From assembly GCA_020226215.1 (NCBI GenBank), contig CM035233.1:12419810-12483809 (forward strand): a stretch of 64,000 bases of DNA, read 5' to 3'. Shown here piece after piece: positions 11,241 through 23,992 of this stretch. A model generated the notes under the pieces. The model did no database searches. It worked only from the letters and a program-made list of their open reading frames with translations, and was not told where the DNA came from. Source of the DNA: Sindora glabra (lineage: Eukaryota; Streptophyta; Magnoliopsida; Fabales; Fabaceae). Position 1 is the first letter of the stretch; every line of letters starts with the position of its first letter. A program made the position numbers and the translations under genes.

Positions 11241-12660
11241 TATGTAATTCTTTCTTGCTAGGAACTTTAGATTCTTGAACATGTCCCAGGCTTGTAGCTA
11301 GTGCTCTTTAGGAATTTGCCATTATTGCTCGCTTAGCATGTTGAAGATCATGCTCAATATTGCCTTTATGCGCCAAGTAATTATCATGCAATCTATACTT
11401 CCAATCTTTATAGAGATTAGTTGCATTGCATTGGATGCCATATAGATACATTGCATCCTTCCCTCTGTAATGTCTATCGATTTAAAATATTCCTACATTA
11501 AGAGATATGTAGCAAAAAGATCTATCAAAATGATTATCATTTCATATCATAATTTAATGCACAAAATAATTTCGATACTTGCAAGGAGGAACTTAATCAT
11601 ACAATCCCTTTGCTTCTTAAGAACTACCTACCAATTCTTATGAAATAGCTTGCAGTGTATCCTGACCAACACCTCTACCAACCATTGTAGTTTCTCATGG
11701 TTTGGACTCATAAGGCGCCAAGTGATAAGAATGAATTGCAAAGTCATTGATCTATTATCTTTCTTTAATGTTTTTATTAAAATCAGTGCTCCTATTTTTG
11801 GAAAATTTATTCATAGGCCCTATAAATTTAATAATATTTGCTAAGTAGATAAATTATATGTATAAGAAGAAATCAATAATGTAATTATAAGCAATTTTAC
11901 TTTACTTGCATTAACTAAAAATGTGAGCAAGGCCTTATAGTAGGTCATACCCTCCATCACTTCCATGATAGCAAGCATTAATGGTAGCCAGAGTTATCAA
12001 TAATTATTTTTATATCACATGAACAAGCATTTATCATAACATACCAAAGTTAAATATATCACTATCCTTAACAAACTTATTGCTAAAGATGGTAGAGAGT
12101 CAATATTTTCCACTACACATGAATAATATTTATTAGAACCTATAGAGTACTGTTTGAGATTAAATAATGTTTACATATTAAAAATACAAGTGTTTAAACA
12201 TTATATGATGCAATTACTTTATCATGGTGAACCCATTTTTAGTAAAATAGGTTAAATCTGGGATATATTGTATGTGTGAACATAGTTTCCACATCCTAAA
12301 ATAACACATTTGTACACTTAGTGCATAAACATCTTCCTAGCATATTTTGATTGATGAAGTTTTATCCTTTTTTATAGATATTGTTGCACTATTCTAGTAC
12401 TCATTGGATAGGTAATCATGCAAAGTTATCTAACTTTTATCAATGGACATGTTGTCACTAGTCACCAATGTGTCAAGTTATTAAGTGATCCATTTTATTG
12501 TGCATGTTTTTTTGTATTTCTTAAATCTACCTTAATTATTGAATATAGGACCTTGGTAAATGGTTTTTATATTAATATTCCAATTATTGAATTTATAACA
12601 ATTTCACATTATAATACCCTAAATCTAAATAAAAATACATTGACCTCCCTTATAGTATAA

Positions 12661-15600
12661 AAAATCTACATAAACATCCCTTATATTTTCAAACTATAAC
12701 ATATTTCAAAATGAAAATTATTTTCTTTTATTATATAAAAAAAAGAAAGAGATACTTTGACCTCCCCTGAAGTAGTAAAAATCTATGTAAATATCTTCTC
12801 TATCTCCAAAACCTACACATTACCTCATTTAACATCTCTTTGTCATGAATATTCCTTGTTGATGTTGAAATTATTAGAAAATTAGAATTTTACACTAATA
12901 TTAATTTCAATGAGAAAAAATACCTTTAAAGATATGGTGTAATGATGCAATTACAGTAAATACATTATATTTTATTCTTGATTAATATTTTTGAGTTAAA
13001 TTTCTATCTTTATATTTTAAATTTTTCCTTAATTAATAGATAAGTGATTTCTATGATAACATTTTTCCTTTTAAAATTTTTATGGTTAAAGTGCGACTTT
13101 AATTTTTTTTAATTTCCTAAAAAGTGTGTTATATTTATTTATTTTTAATTCTTTCTTCATATTGTAATTTTTTTATAAGAATTGAGTATTCAAAAGTTAT
13201 GTTAAAATTCCTCTTTTATATTACTTTTTTTTGCTAAAAAAGTATATTATATTTTTTCAATTTTTATGTAAAAGAATTTTTTTTCAAAAATAAAATATAA
13301 TTTGCTCCCTTTTTATGTTAAAATTCTTTTTTATGTTACATTTTATGTTCAATATCTTATATTCAAATTTTATGTTAAAATTCCTCTTTCACATTACTTT
13401 TAATCTTTTTCAATATTATATACAGTATCTTACATTGAATATAATATGCTTAACTTTGATGTTATTTTCATTTTTTATTTTACTCAAAAAGTATATTATA
13501 AGTTATTTTTTATTTATTATTCTTTAAATATTTTATTTTATTTATTATAAATATTAAAATTTTTATTTATTATGTTAAAATTCTTTTAGGTTGCAATTTA
13601 TATTCAATATCTTGTTTTTCAATAATTCACCTTTTACTTTTCATTTAATTTTTCTTTAAAATTTTATATCACTTTACAACTCACAATATCTTAAACTTCC
13701 TATGTCAAGAAGATTTTTTCATATGTAGTATGTTATGAATGAAATTTTAATATTAATAATGAAGTGTAAATATCACACAACTATCAATATATCATAACAT
13801 GTCCATATGGCCATCAAGTATACAAAAACTATACTAAAATAAAAAATAACACAACCACTAATATATCATGATTATATAATACGTGTAACCATATGGTCAT
13901 ATTAAAAATATCATATGCAACATGACAATTCAATAACTAAAAACTCAAAAAAATTATATAAGCATATTCTACAAACATACTACAATTTATTTATAATCCA
14001 TCAAACAAATTTTCAACAAAGTATTTTCTACCAACCTCAATGGAAGAAAAAAAATAGACAATAGGAACAACTAGAAAATAAATAAAATTATTTCTACAAA
14101 ATAAGATAAACAATCATAAAATACATGAAATAACAAAGAAAAACATTACAAACTCACATCAATGTCACAATCATGCCTCTTCTTCTTTCTCCTTTATTCA
14201 CCTTCTTTTACTTTTCTTCCATGAAGTCAAAATGGCACTTTGTGCCATTTATAAAATTTTTAATTAGCAATGACATTTAATTTAGTTATTACTGATTGAA
14301 ATTTTTAGTCCTCACAAAAGGTTTAACCTAAATATTGATACCAAACTACATCCATTCACCTTTTGTTAGCTCTATTGCAACGACATGTCATCATAAAATG
14401 GTCTTCAATTTTAAATTTCAAATTTTTAAAATTTTCAAATGTTAATCTTTGATATTGTCATCAATAATTATGCAGCCATTATGATTGCTCTTTCTAACAA
14501 AATGAACTACTCATCATTATTAACTAACCTTTTAATAATGACAATGTTGTCGTTATGTGCCAATAATTTAATAAAATAATTAAAATAAATTTGATTCAAT
14601 ATATTGTATTTTTATATGCATTTTTATATTTATTGAACTCTAATTGCTCCATATACATGGCAGGAATTCTAGTATTTATATATGTAATTATAATTATAAA
14701 TATTATATGTAATCTTTAAGAAATATTATTATGAAGAATTTAAAAGTTATGAATTATAGTTGATAAAATTAGACATAAAATATAGAAGTCATTTCAGTCA
14801 TAACTATATTAAATGAAATAATGAGATTTTTTTAATTGATTGTCTATTTATAAAAATCATAAATATATTTTATTTAAGATATATGAATAATGAAATATTA
14901 TATCTAATAATAAGTATGTAATAAATATGAATATAAGCATATGTATTGTATAGTATATAATATTTAATAATTTGAAAGTTAAGAAGTAAAAATAGTCCAA
15001 TGATTTGATAGTTGTGATTTAGGTTAAGTGATTGAGGTTTGATGAGCAGAGTCTTATTGCTCTAGATATGTTGAGTGTGAAGTGCATCTCTCTCTTTCCC
15101 AACTTTTTTAGTTATGCATGCAAAGTTGCTCTTATTCTTATAAGATTGGTCTAATGTTGTTGATCAACCCATATCAATCAATGATGCTACTCATCAAATA
15201 CTTCTCAACATTCCTATGCCACATTTGTTGTAAAGGGGTACTAGGGCTTAAAAAATATATACTATAGTATTAGTCTTATTTTTAATTGCTCTCAATTGGA
15301 AATGTTTTAAATTTTATTTCTTTATATATATTTTAATGATAAAGTTATTTTTCTAAACATTTTATTATTTTAATTAAATTTTAGATTGTAATATATTATT
15401 TATTAAACTAAATTTTAACATTAAAAGAAACTTAATGTTATATATTATTTTATTATAGCATCATGAATATATTTTAAATTCAATTTTCAATTAGCATAGT
15501 GAAAATTAAATATATTGTTAGCAATGAAGACTTAATCAAAACTTAAACCCAAAAGTTGCTAAATTAATCTTAATTAGAATATTGTAAAATATTTAATTAA

Positions 15601-17690
15601 ACACTTAATTTGAAAATATAAACTATTTTTTATTTTATTCTTGAATAAAAAATTGAAAAATTTTAAATTAAATTTCATTTTCATTCTATAGCATTGTAAA
15701 AATCATTAATTGAATTAATTAATTACATACTTTAAATTTGAAAAGAAAAAATGTTATCACAACAATTTGATTTTTTTAACTCTATTGTTTTATAATTGAT
15801 ATCAATTTATAAATATTACATTTCAAATTAAACATATTATAACATAAAAATGATGAAATTATTTCATATAAATATATATTCAATTGAGGTGAAAGTAAAT
15901 TAATACAAATATTAAGTTGTAAATTAAAAAAAAAATACATTCATCAACAAGATATTCATTTTTAAGAATAATATACAATTATAATATAATAAACTCTAAA
16001 CTCTAAACCTGCTGGAAATTGTCCTATGTCGAATCAAGAAATAAGTACATATTATTAATGTAACCAAATTCCTTTTTACACTTAGAAAGTACTAGTGACA
16101 AGAAAGAGCAAGTATTTTACAAACACTTGTTGATAATTGCTTCAACAAACAATGGATATGAAGGCTAGGGGTAGCTTAAAGTTAGCCATAAAGACAGTCA
16201 CCATCACTTTTTACTTCCTCCATTATGTAGCTATCTTTTAATAACCAAGTGTGTGCATTTTTTCTCTAAAGCCACCAATCCCACAAAATCTTCTTTCTCA
16301 CACTCCGAATTTGTTGCTATAAACATGAAAGTTAGGAACTACTTTGAATGTTTGATGCATGGCCAAGCATTTCCCTAAGATTAATAAATCTTAATTATTA
16401 AATTACAAAAAAAACTATTATATAAAAGGTACTTGTAACATTTATATCTTATTCACTAAATTAACAATTTTTAACTTTGAGCTTTTATAAATTTTTATAA
16501 TTTTTAGTCATCATAATTTTTACAAAATTTTAAAAAATTTATATAAAGTTAAGATTTATTTAATTTTTTCAATTACTTACATACATATGTTTTCCTTGTA
16601 ATTTTTAATATTATATCCTTCCATTATATGTAATATTCTTAGTTTTAATTTTATAATTCCATAGGTTTTTTGCACTAAGTTATATATGATTTACTATTAG
16701 TTGTTAACATTTTTTACATTCTTATATATTGTCACATAAAATTTACCAAAATTTATAAGATTTCTACTACAAATATTATCAAATTATAATCATATTATGA
16801 AACTAATGTTTAAAATGAAAAATTTTAAATTATAAAAAAATAGTTTCTTTTATTCAAATATGTAAAAATACTACAATTTTCCATATGAAACTTTATAGCA
16901 TAGTATATAAAGTTAAGATTTACTCATTTTTTTCATTATTTACATTCATATATTATTGTTATGTTAATCTTTTATTTAATGTCTTACCTTTATATATAAT
17001 TAATTTTATCAATTTTAATTTTATGATTTAATGAGATTTTTTTACTAGAATTATGATTTATTATTAACTTCTCATTTTTTCATTCAGAAGTTCTCATTGC
17101 ATAAGTTTTTTAAAAAATTTATAAATTTTTTTAACAAATTATATCAAAGTATATTTATATCATAAAAGTTACAATTAAAATGGAAAAATTATTATGTCAA
17201 ATTGTATTACACCATACATATTAAAAAAATTTATATTCTACCATATATGAAATATTATATTTTACAATACACATAATATAAAAATTTATATTATAGAAAT
17301 ATCATACCATATTATACCATGCACATATTCCAATATTACAAAAATATCATATTGTAAAAAATATTTTAAAAAAATGTACCAATAACATCAACAATAAAAT
17401 TTTCCAATTAAACATAATATCTAAAAAATTAACATTACATATAGATTATATAAAGCAAATGACAAACTAGAGTAACAATTTAAACTTACCTCTATATAAG
17501 AACACTAAAGGGAAAGAAGACAGTCAAAGTAGTAAGCAAGAAAAACAACAAAAACTCTACATTTTACATGAATAATGAATCAAAACATTAAATACCGAAA
17601 TAGAAGAATATTAATCAAACATAAAATAAATAAATATATAATTTACACATTAAAAAATGTTTTTAATCAAGTCCCATTTTACTCTCTCTT
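12661..17690. other. Long AT-rich interior without recognisable genes
   Basis: Five kilobases with very low GC. Around 12640-12860 a segment of the form 'TTGACCTCCC...AAAATCTA' occurs twice (about 12640 and 12760), an imperfect direct repeat. Around 13200-13420 the phrase TTATGTTAAAATTC recurs several times. Around 14230-14560 motifs like those at the element's ends reappear (CAACGACATGTCATC, GACAATGTTGTCGTTATG), which could mark an end of a further nested CACTA copy. Small open frames here are artefacts of base composition. Confidence 0.35.
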
Positions 17691-17995
17691 TGGCTTCTGA
17701 ATACTAGTAAAAGAGGAAATGGATGATGGCTAGTTTTTATAGTGAAATCTCATGCATATTGCAACAATTATATCATCACTAAATTAAATACTCAATCGTT
17801 GCAATATGATCTCCAAAATTTATTGGATTCTCTCTTCCTAAGGAGACTATTATGATAAGATGGTCATTTGGACAAGTCTATTTCCATTATTGCTATATGC
17901 CATGTAAAATCCTGGTACCTATTACAATGAATTGTTATTATAAGCAAAACTCACTTGTCACTATATATGGTCTCCATAATAAGCTGTAATTGTGA

Positions 17996-18228
17996 TGTCT
18001 CCCTTTCCTAAGCACTAATCATATTATGACAACTTAATTGTTAGTATAAGTTAATTTTGTTGTCATTACGTGCTCAATTCAGATTGTAGGCATCAATTTA
18101 CTAATTGTAATGTTTCCTTTTCCCAACCATTAATCATATTAGGACAACTTAGTTGTCAATATAAGTTAATTTTATTGTCATTATGTTCTCAATTCAGATT
18201 GTAGACATCAATTTACTAATGATAAATT
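17996..18228. repeat. Tandem subterminal repeat, period 115 bp
   Basis: Two consecutive copies starting near 18000 and 18115 share AATCATATTA, then GACAACTTA(A/G)TTGT, then TATAAGTTAATTTT, then GTCATTA and CTCAATTCAGATTGTAG. They differ by scattered substitutions, so the duplication is old. They lie just inside the right CACTA end at 18511, where transposase-binding repeats are normally found in this superfamily. Confidence 0.65.
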
Positions 18229-18689
18229 TTTAAATGGTTAAAATTTGCATTTTTTTTGAAAAATTTTTATTTCAATTTTATCTTTTCAACATATACCAAC
18301 AATATTTCATTGTTATTGAGCATTTTTTAAAAATAATTATTTTATTTTATGAAAAATAATTTTTATTTTTTCATTTGTATATTGATAATAATGTCATTGT
18401 TAGAAAATTACTAAACCCCATTTTTTGTACCAAATTTCCAATTTAGACAATTTTATGCATTTAGTGATGACTAAGAAAATATCATCACAATAGGTTTACT
18501 TTCTCATAGTGGTATTCAATTTTATGGATAATTTTTACTTATATAAGGATAATTAAAGTTGGAAACATACATTTAATTAGACATCTTAAACTTTCAAGTA
18601 AGAGTTTTTTTTTAGGTAATGTCTCAAATAAGAAATTTTTATCACATGGGCAGAACTAATGTATTGACAATAAAAAGCTTAGACAAAAG

Positions 18690-18890
18690 GATGAAGACAT
18701 TATTAGATAAATTTAATGATGATAATTTTATATTTATAGTTATAAAAAAATCTGTGAAGTAAAATTTACTAAAGGAAAGTAAGTAGATAAATGAAAAGTA
18801 AAATTTTTTAAGAAGTCTTACTTCTTTCATCTGGTTAGATAATAACTAGTAAAAAAATTCACTTCTCTTTTATTTTTTTGAAAAGTTGTA
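18690..18890. repeat. Fragment related to the Tourist-like MITE
   Basis: Contains TTTACTAAAGGAAAGTAAGT, AAGAAGTCTTACTTCTT and GTTAGATAATAACTAG, which follow the order seen in the right half of the 5941-6422 element (TTTACCTAAAGAAAAGGTAG, AGGAAGTCCTATCTCCTC, GTAAGATAATGACCAACC). Left half and termini are missing. It sits just outside the CACTA end at 18511. Confidence 0.5.
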
Positions 18891-19100
18891 ATTCGTACGT
18901 AATTTCTATAAACTATTAAGTCTAATGATGAAAAGATAAAATAAATTCCAAAGTAATAAATAAATAAAGGCTCTACATGTAGATTCTTGTTTTTATGTCT
19001 TATTTAATGGCATAGGCATAGGTTTAGAGTCTGAACATGATGAAGGCCAATTTTAATACGAAGAAGGTGAATAAATTTTGTGAGGGACTGGATAAAATAT

Positions 19101-19103
<3 letters not shown>

Positions 19104-19169
<66 letters not shown>
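19104..19169. repeat. (AT)n microsatellite, 66 bp
   Basis: Uninterrupted alternating A and T, self-complementary and therefore able to form a hairpin or cruciform. The exact length is prone to sequencing error. Confidence 0.95.
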
Positions 19170-19171
<2 letters not shown>

Positions 19172-19799
19172 TAAAATGAAATAATGCTGAATCACTCGAA
19201 ATAAGTAATAATTGCTTAAGTAATCAAATTTTATATCCTATAATCATATTTAAATTTCAAATTTAACCAATTTGAAAGTTTATATAATTAGCTTTAATTT
19301 TAAAATAATTAAAAAATGTATTTCATAATTTTCATTTTTTATTTTTTTGGTCCAATATTTTTCGCAATTTTTACAATGGTTAAAATATTCTTTGTTCAGA
19401 ACCTTGTCCAAATTGGCTTTTACTTCTTAACTTATATGCTCTTCTATATGCATACATCACTATAGATATAACAATATATAAAAATAATCGGAGGAACTTA
19501 CATATATCATACATCATAACTTTCTTTATTAATTAAATTTGTGTGAGCAAATACAATATTTATCTAATTTAGTGACCAAGAATATTACGTTACAAAATAA
19601 TGGGCTTAAGGAAATGCACCAAAAAATCTGCAATGTTGTAATGGCAATCATAATACAATTTAATATTGGAGATTTTATGCCAATGTTAGAAAATAGAAAG
19701 TTTGTGACTCTCAATTATATAATCAAAGTTTCAACATAGCCACTCAATGGTGCATAATGAAATGGGATCAAAAAGAAGAATTATGAATGCTACATCATA

Positions 19800-19883
19800 A
19801 GGCTAATTTCATAAAATTAAGCATATGTGATACACTAAGAAGCATAAAATAGGAGAAAATAGTATAGATAATATCTTGCACAT
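19800..19883. repeat. Dispersed repeat copy, partner at 62311-62389
   Basis: Shares about 75 bp with 62311-62389, including CATAAAATTA(A)GCATATGT, ACTAAGAAGCATAAAAT and ATCTT(G/A)CACAT, same orientation, with scattered substitutions. Neither copy shows clear termini, so the parent family is unknown. Confidence 0.6.
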
Positions 19884-20367
19884 CAATGCTTGCCATCCAA
19901 CTTAAAGATGATTTGCTCTGATTATGTATTTTTTCTTACCATTTTTTTTTTGTAGAAATGAAGATTTATTAGCTTATCACTAATATATGAAATTATGCAC
20001 TTTTAGGAAAAATGTAGAATATAAAAGTAAGCATTTGTTAAGTTTTTGATTTTATTCTTGTAATTTGATTTTTAGTTTCATTGTTGACTATATTTTATCA
20101 TCTTTCATTTTAATATAGTTTTTACATATTTGAATAGGTCAAAAATTTGATTTTATTCATCTTCTTTATCATTTAATATGATTATTTACTATTTATTTAT
20201 ATTAAATTATGCTCTTTTATGCATCAATTTTGATGAATGCTTATTGTATCTTAGGGTTTGGATTTCAAAGTGCTTTTTTAGGAGTGCGAACGTCTCATTT
20301 TGAGCAATAAATATTAAGACAGATTTAGCATAACAATTATCTCTAATTGGGTGATTATATATATATG

Positions 20368-20371
<4 letters not shown>

Positions 20372-20406
<35 letters not shown>
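20372..20406. repeat. (TC)n microsatellite, 35 bp
   Basis: Perfect TC dinucleotide run preceded by a short AT run. It creates the serine/leucine stretch of an 88-codon open frame that is otherwise unremarkable. Confidence 0.95.
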
Positions 20407-20408
<2 letters not shown>

Positions 20409-20689
20409 GTGTATGTTTGTATATATATATAAATTTATTATTCGATAACCATTCATTATTCTCCAATTTTTGTTTTACAATTTATTCTTTAAAATTATAT
20501 ATATTAAGATTCTATAATGTCATAGAAGATATTAGTTTGTATTTCTATTTTAAATGTCTTATAAGGAGGTATAGGAAAGATCCAAGAGGGAAGAATAAGG
20601 GAAAATGTCAAGATTAGGATGATGGGTATAACATACCTATCATTTATTGATAGAAATTGAAGTGGAATAACTTATATTAAGTGTCATTT

Positions 20690-20909
20690 ATTCATAAACA
20701 ATTGGCATCTAAGGTTACTTCTTAAGACACTTCAAATGTAACGACATTGGTTTTTCTAGATGTAAAAATTAATGTTATTATTATTGTTTATAATGATTGA
20801 ATAATTGACGTGAAAACTTATAAACAATAATGCTTAATTAGGCATTAGTACAAAACCAATGTTTCAATCTTTAAACACTTTATATATATATTTGGTTTTT
20901 TTATAGTAG
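20690..20909. repeat. CACTA-type subterminal region and probable right terminus
   Basis: Short variants of the ACATTGGTTTT / AAAACCAATGT motif flank a central unit, and the segment ends in TTTTTTTATAGTAGTC. The reverse complement, GACTACTATAAAAAAA, resembles a decayed CACTACTA terminus. No coding remnant can be tied to it. Confidence 0.4.
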
Positions 20910-21329
20910 TCTCTATTTTGCTTACACACATTAGCACATCTCTAAATGCATTAAGTGAGATGGTGGAAGACCTGTCTTCCTTCTTCACACAAACTCTAAC
21001 ATTGCTAATGGATGAAAATGTATTGCCTCGATCCACGATTTACCATTATATGAGAAGATTTATTTTTTATATATCAATTTGTATAATTAAAAAAAATGCA
21101 TAAAGAAATAATATGAGGGTTATTACAAATAATTGATATAGTAATTAAATATGAACTGATATGAACTTTTAAAAGAAAAAAATATTAATTAAAAAATGGT
21201 ATCAAATTTTAAAAGTTAGAAAAATGCATTACTGATTACTAGATTTGAAATGAATTTGTAATATTGTTAGTGTGTTTTCTAATTGTTAATGTAATTAAAG
21301 TTACTATAAAATGATTTATGAAGAAATAT

Positions 21330-21610
21330 TTGCCAAGTAAAAGATGTCAATTGTATAAAAATAGTCAATGTTTAAAGGTATTATCATGATAATTTTCTAA
21401 TTTATAACCAACATTAAATTATATTTATTAGAACAATGTCATGTTTATATATACAATGGATATTATAATAAAACTAACATCTAATAATTGACATGGTTTA
21501 CTAAATCTCACTTTACATGGTAATGTTTCTTAGTAACCAATATTAAAAGTAAAAGAATGTCATTATAGAAAAAAAATACAAAACACCATTGGGAAAATGA
21601 GATTCAAGAA
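21330..21610. repeat. CACTA-type subterminal repeats upstream of the TNP2 remnant
   Basis: At least six copies of a loosely conserved motif around GTCAAT/ATTGAC and ACCAA(T/C)ATT occur in 280 bp, in both orientations. By position this is the left subterminal zone of the CACTA element whose coding part starts at 22180. The terminal CACTA itself was not found. The rest of 20910-22180 holds nothing else I recognise. Confidence 0.4.
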
Positions 21611-22373
21611 TAAAATATTGTTGTACCATTTGTAGAATTAGGATTGCTCAAGCACAAAGATCTATCTTATGACATGCTAGAACTCTAATAAAATCTTAAA
21701 GCATAAGTTGCTTTTTTACCTTCCCATGCAAACAAGATACATTCATAAAATATTTTAAGGTTTTCATTCTGTGTGTGTCTTAATATTTTTGTTATAGATA
21801 TGTGGTTTTATTTGTTTAAGCTCTCTTTAAATGTTTTCAATTTAGGATGATTAAGGTTAAGATTATAATGCCATAATAATTTTTTTATTCTCTATTGGCT
21901 TATGAATATACATAATAACTTTAGGTACAAAATAGATTACACATAGAAGATTGTCTTTATAAATCTATGGAATTGTTTTAGCCTCGAATATGTGCTTAGA
22001 AAATGTTCAACTCTAGATGATTTAAATTATATTTTTTATATGTTTAAATGTATGAATGCATTTGGGTTTTAAGTACATAATTGAGAATATGTATAATTAT
22101 TAAGAATATATACAATTAGTGATGATATTGGGTTCGCTCATTATTTTTGAATGTATAGTTTTCACTAGATTAATAAGTCATGGATAAAAAATGGATGCAT
22201 GCTGATCAGTGTAATGCTAATATATGAAAATATGGTTAATAAATTCACCAAATTTGCAATTTTATGGGAGGGAAAAATTTATTAATAACCTTATAAGGTG
22301 CCCTTTCTCTAAATGTTGTTATGTTAAAAGATTGATGATCACATAACTATAGGATCATCTATTTGTCTATGAC

Positions 22374-22461
22374 ATTGGCACCAATTATATATGATAGAGA
22401 TAACTTGATGAAAGTAACTTGTGTAGCATGTTTAATGATTATAAAGATAAGCATATAAATG
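22374..22461. repeat. 88-bp direct duplication, left copy
   Basis: Identical to 23905-23992 except one base (GATAGAG versus GATAAAG). It is part of the CACTA coding remnant and lies immediately left of the LTR-like insertion. Confidence 0.9.
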
Positions 22462-23904
22462 TTAGTGTATATGCTCTAAAACCAATCATATTGGTGATTG
22501 TAATTATGAATCATGTTATTTTAATAGCAATTTCAATTATTATATTTATATATATTATCTGCGTAATATATTCAATTATAATAATAACCTTAGAATAATT
22601 GTATTCTTAAATGTCCTTAGTCATATATCATTGTGGATTAGGTTGCTTTGATATGTTAAGACTAGCATGTGTGAAGACTTATATAAGATATTAAGTTTAC
22701 ACATGAGTACAAGTTAGAGAACTTGTATACTGGACCGACCCATATTAAGAACACTACATGGATCGTTATATGAGTGTCATAAGTGGTTCTTAGTGATCAT
22801 TATTAATATGGTCCTTTGACCTGAGATCACCAAGGTTCCCAACATGTGAGTTTCATATTTTGATACTATTCTATGTCACTAATGGTTAAGTGAATGCAAG
22901 GGTAGATATTGGATATGTCACATATCATGCAGAGGGGTTTGTGTGATCAAGATGGGATTTGTCCCTCCTATATAACAGGAGTAACATCTATGGGCCCCTT
23001 GATTAAGTAAAGCTCAGAAAATGCATGGCCATGCTCAGATGAATTGACATGAGATGTCGATTACATTTGTTTCAGTCAGCTTACTTAGGAGTCAAGAAAC
23101 CTTAAGATTGGGCTATACGGGAATGACACGGTCCATGTCTCGTGCTCAATCTAGATGTATAGGACAAAAGGACATAAGTGATGATCACGTGTAAAGGTTT
23201 AGTCAAATCACCGACTTTCTCATTACTTGGGTAATAATGATGTGTTGCTAGACACTAATCATTGTTTATGATCATTAATATGATTAATGGTCATTGCCAA
23301 TGTAATGAGAGCCTGTAGGGTCGCACACTTAGAACTTAGTGAATTTGGAATTAATGGACCAAATTATTTGGGCTTAATATTTGGGAATTCATGTTATAAT
23401 TATAAGGCCCAATAGTAAGCCTATAATTATACAAGGAATAAGGCCCAAATAGGTTAGGTTTTTCTATGCACCTATTTAAATAGGCTCATTGGGTAATAAT
23501 AGGATTACTATTATTATTATTCACGCACCCCAAGAAAAAGCATAGAAAACCCTAGCACCTCTCCTTGACCAAATCTCTGAAGAGGCGTAGCTAGCACTAC
23601 GAGGTCTAAGGAGATCAATTCCAACTGGTGTGTGTAGCAGACATTCATCGGTGATTCATGGGTTCGTGTGGATACCACAAAGGTGCAGCCACATAAACGT
23701 TGTACTGGTGATCTGATTTACTAGTTTCCATTCCGATTCGTGATTTGGAAGCAGATCGAATTTGCTGTAGCGGTCAGAAGATCTTTGCCGAAAGGTATAA
23801 ACCCTAATCCCTAATCTATGGCATTCTAAATTCGCATGAATCCTTGGTGGAAATCGTGCAAAAATTTTATTCCGCTGTGCATGTATGATGTGCGATTTCT
23901 AGCA
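22460..23904 (+). mobile_element. Solo LTR-like insertion, Copia type suspected
   Basis: A 1445-bp block that begins TGTTAGTGTATATGC and ends GATTTCTAGCA, giving the TG...CA ends of an LTR. Its base composition is less AT-rich than the surroundings. A TATA-like sequence lies at 23473-23482, followed by AAAACCCTAGCACCTCTCC and a GC-richer leader region, as in the U3-R-U5 layout of Copia LTRs. No internal retroelement coding sequence or second LTR is present, so it looks like a solo LTR left by recombination. The expected 5-bp flanking duplication is absent (ATAAA left, ATTGG right); instead an 88-bp segment is duplicated at both sides. Confidence 0.7.
23473..23482 (+). promoter_or_regulatory. 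TATA-like box of the LTR
   Basis: TATTTAAATA, followed about 70-90 bp later by an ACCCTAGC-containing leader. It is the best promoter-like match within the LTR and fits the expected U3/R position. No transcript evidence can be drawn from sequence. Confidence 0.45.
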
Positions 23905-23992
23905 ATTGGCACCAATTATATATGATAAAGATAACTTGATGAAAGTAACTTGTGTAGCATGTTTAATGATTATAAAGATAAGCATATAAATG
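23905..23992. repeat. 88-bp direct duplication, right copy
   Basis: Starts ATTGGCACCAATTATATATG, 87 of 88 bases identical to 22374-22461. It continues without a break into the downstream CACTA coding remnant, so this copy is joined to the original right flank. Confidence 0.9.

Larger units (their letters stand above)
9721..18511 (-). mobile_element. CACTA/En-Spm element remnant, about 8.8 kb
   Basis: The right end read inward is CACTATGAGAAAG followed by ACCTATTGTGATGATATTT. The left end reads CAGTACAATGAACAG followed by TCCTATTGTGATAATATTT. The shared 'CCTATTGTGATRATATTT' next to CA(C/G)TA-like ends supports paired termini. Subterminal repeats built around GACAAC/GTTGTC-type motifs lie at 9740-10020 and 17690-18500. 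Coding traces between them are minus strand (10380-11240). Flanking trinucleotides GTC and GTA match at two of three bases, so the 3-bp duplication is not clean. The interior 12.6-17.6 kb has no recognisable coding sequence and may hold other nested elements. Confidence 0.5.

Noticed and set aside
13315..13527. 70-codon hydrophobic open frame resembling a membrane protein.
   Set aside because: T-rich sequence translates to Phe/Leu/Ile whatever its origin; the phrase TTATGTTAAAATTC is a local repeat.
20351..20617. 88-codon open frame with a Ser-Leu run.
   Set aside because: Driven by the (TC)n microsatellite; no other protein-like feature.
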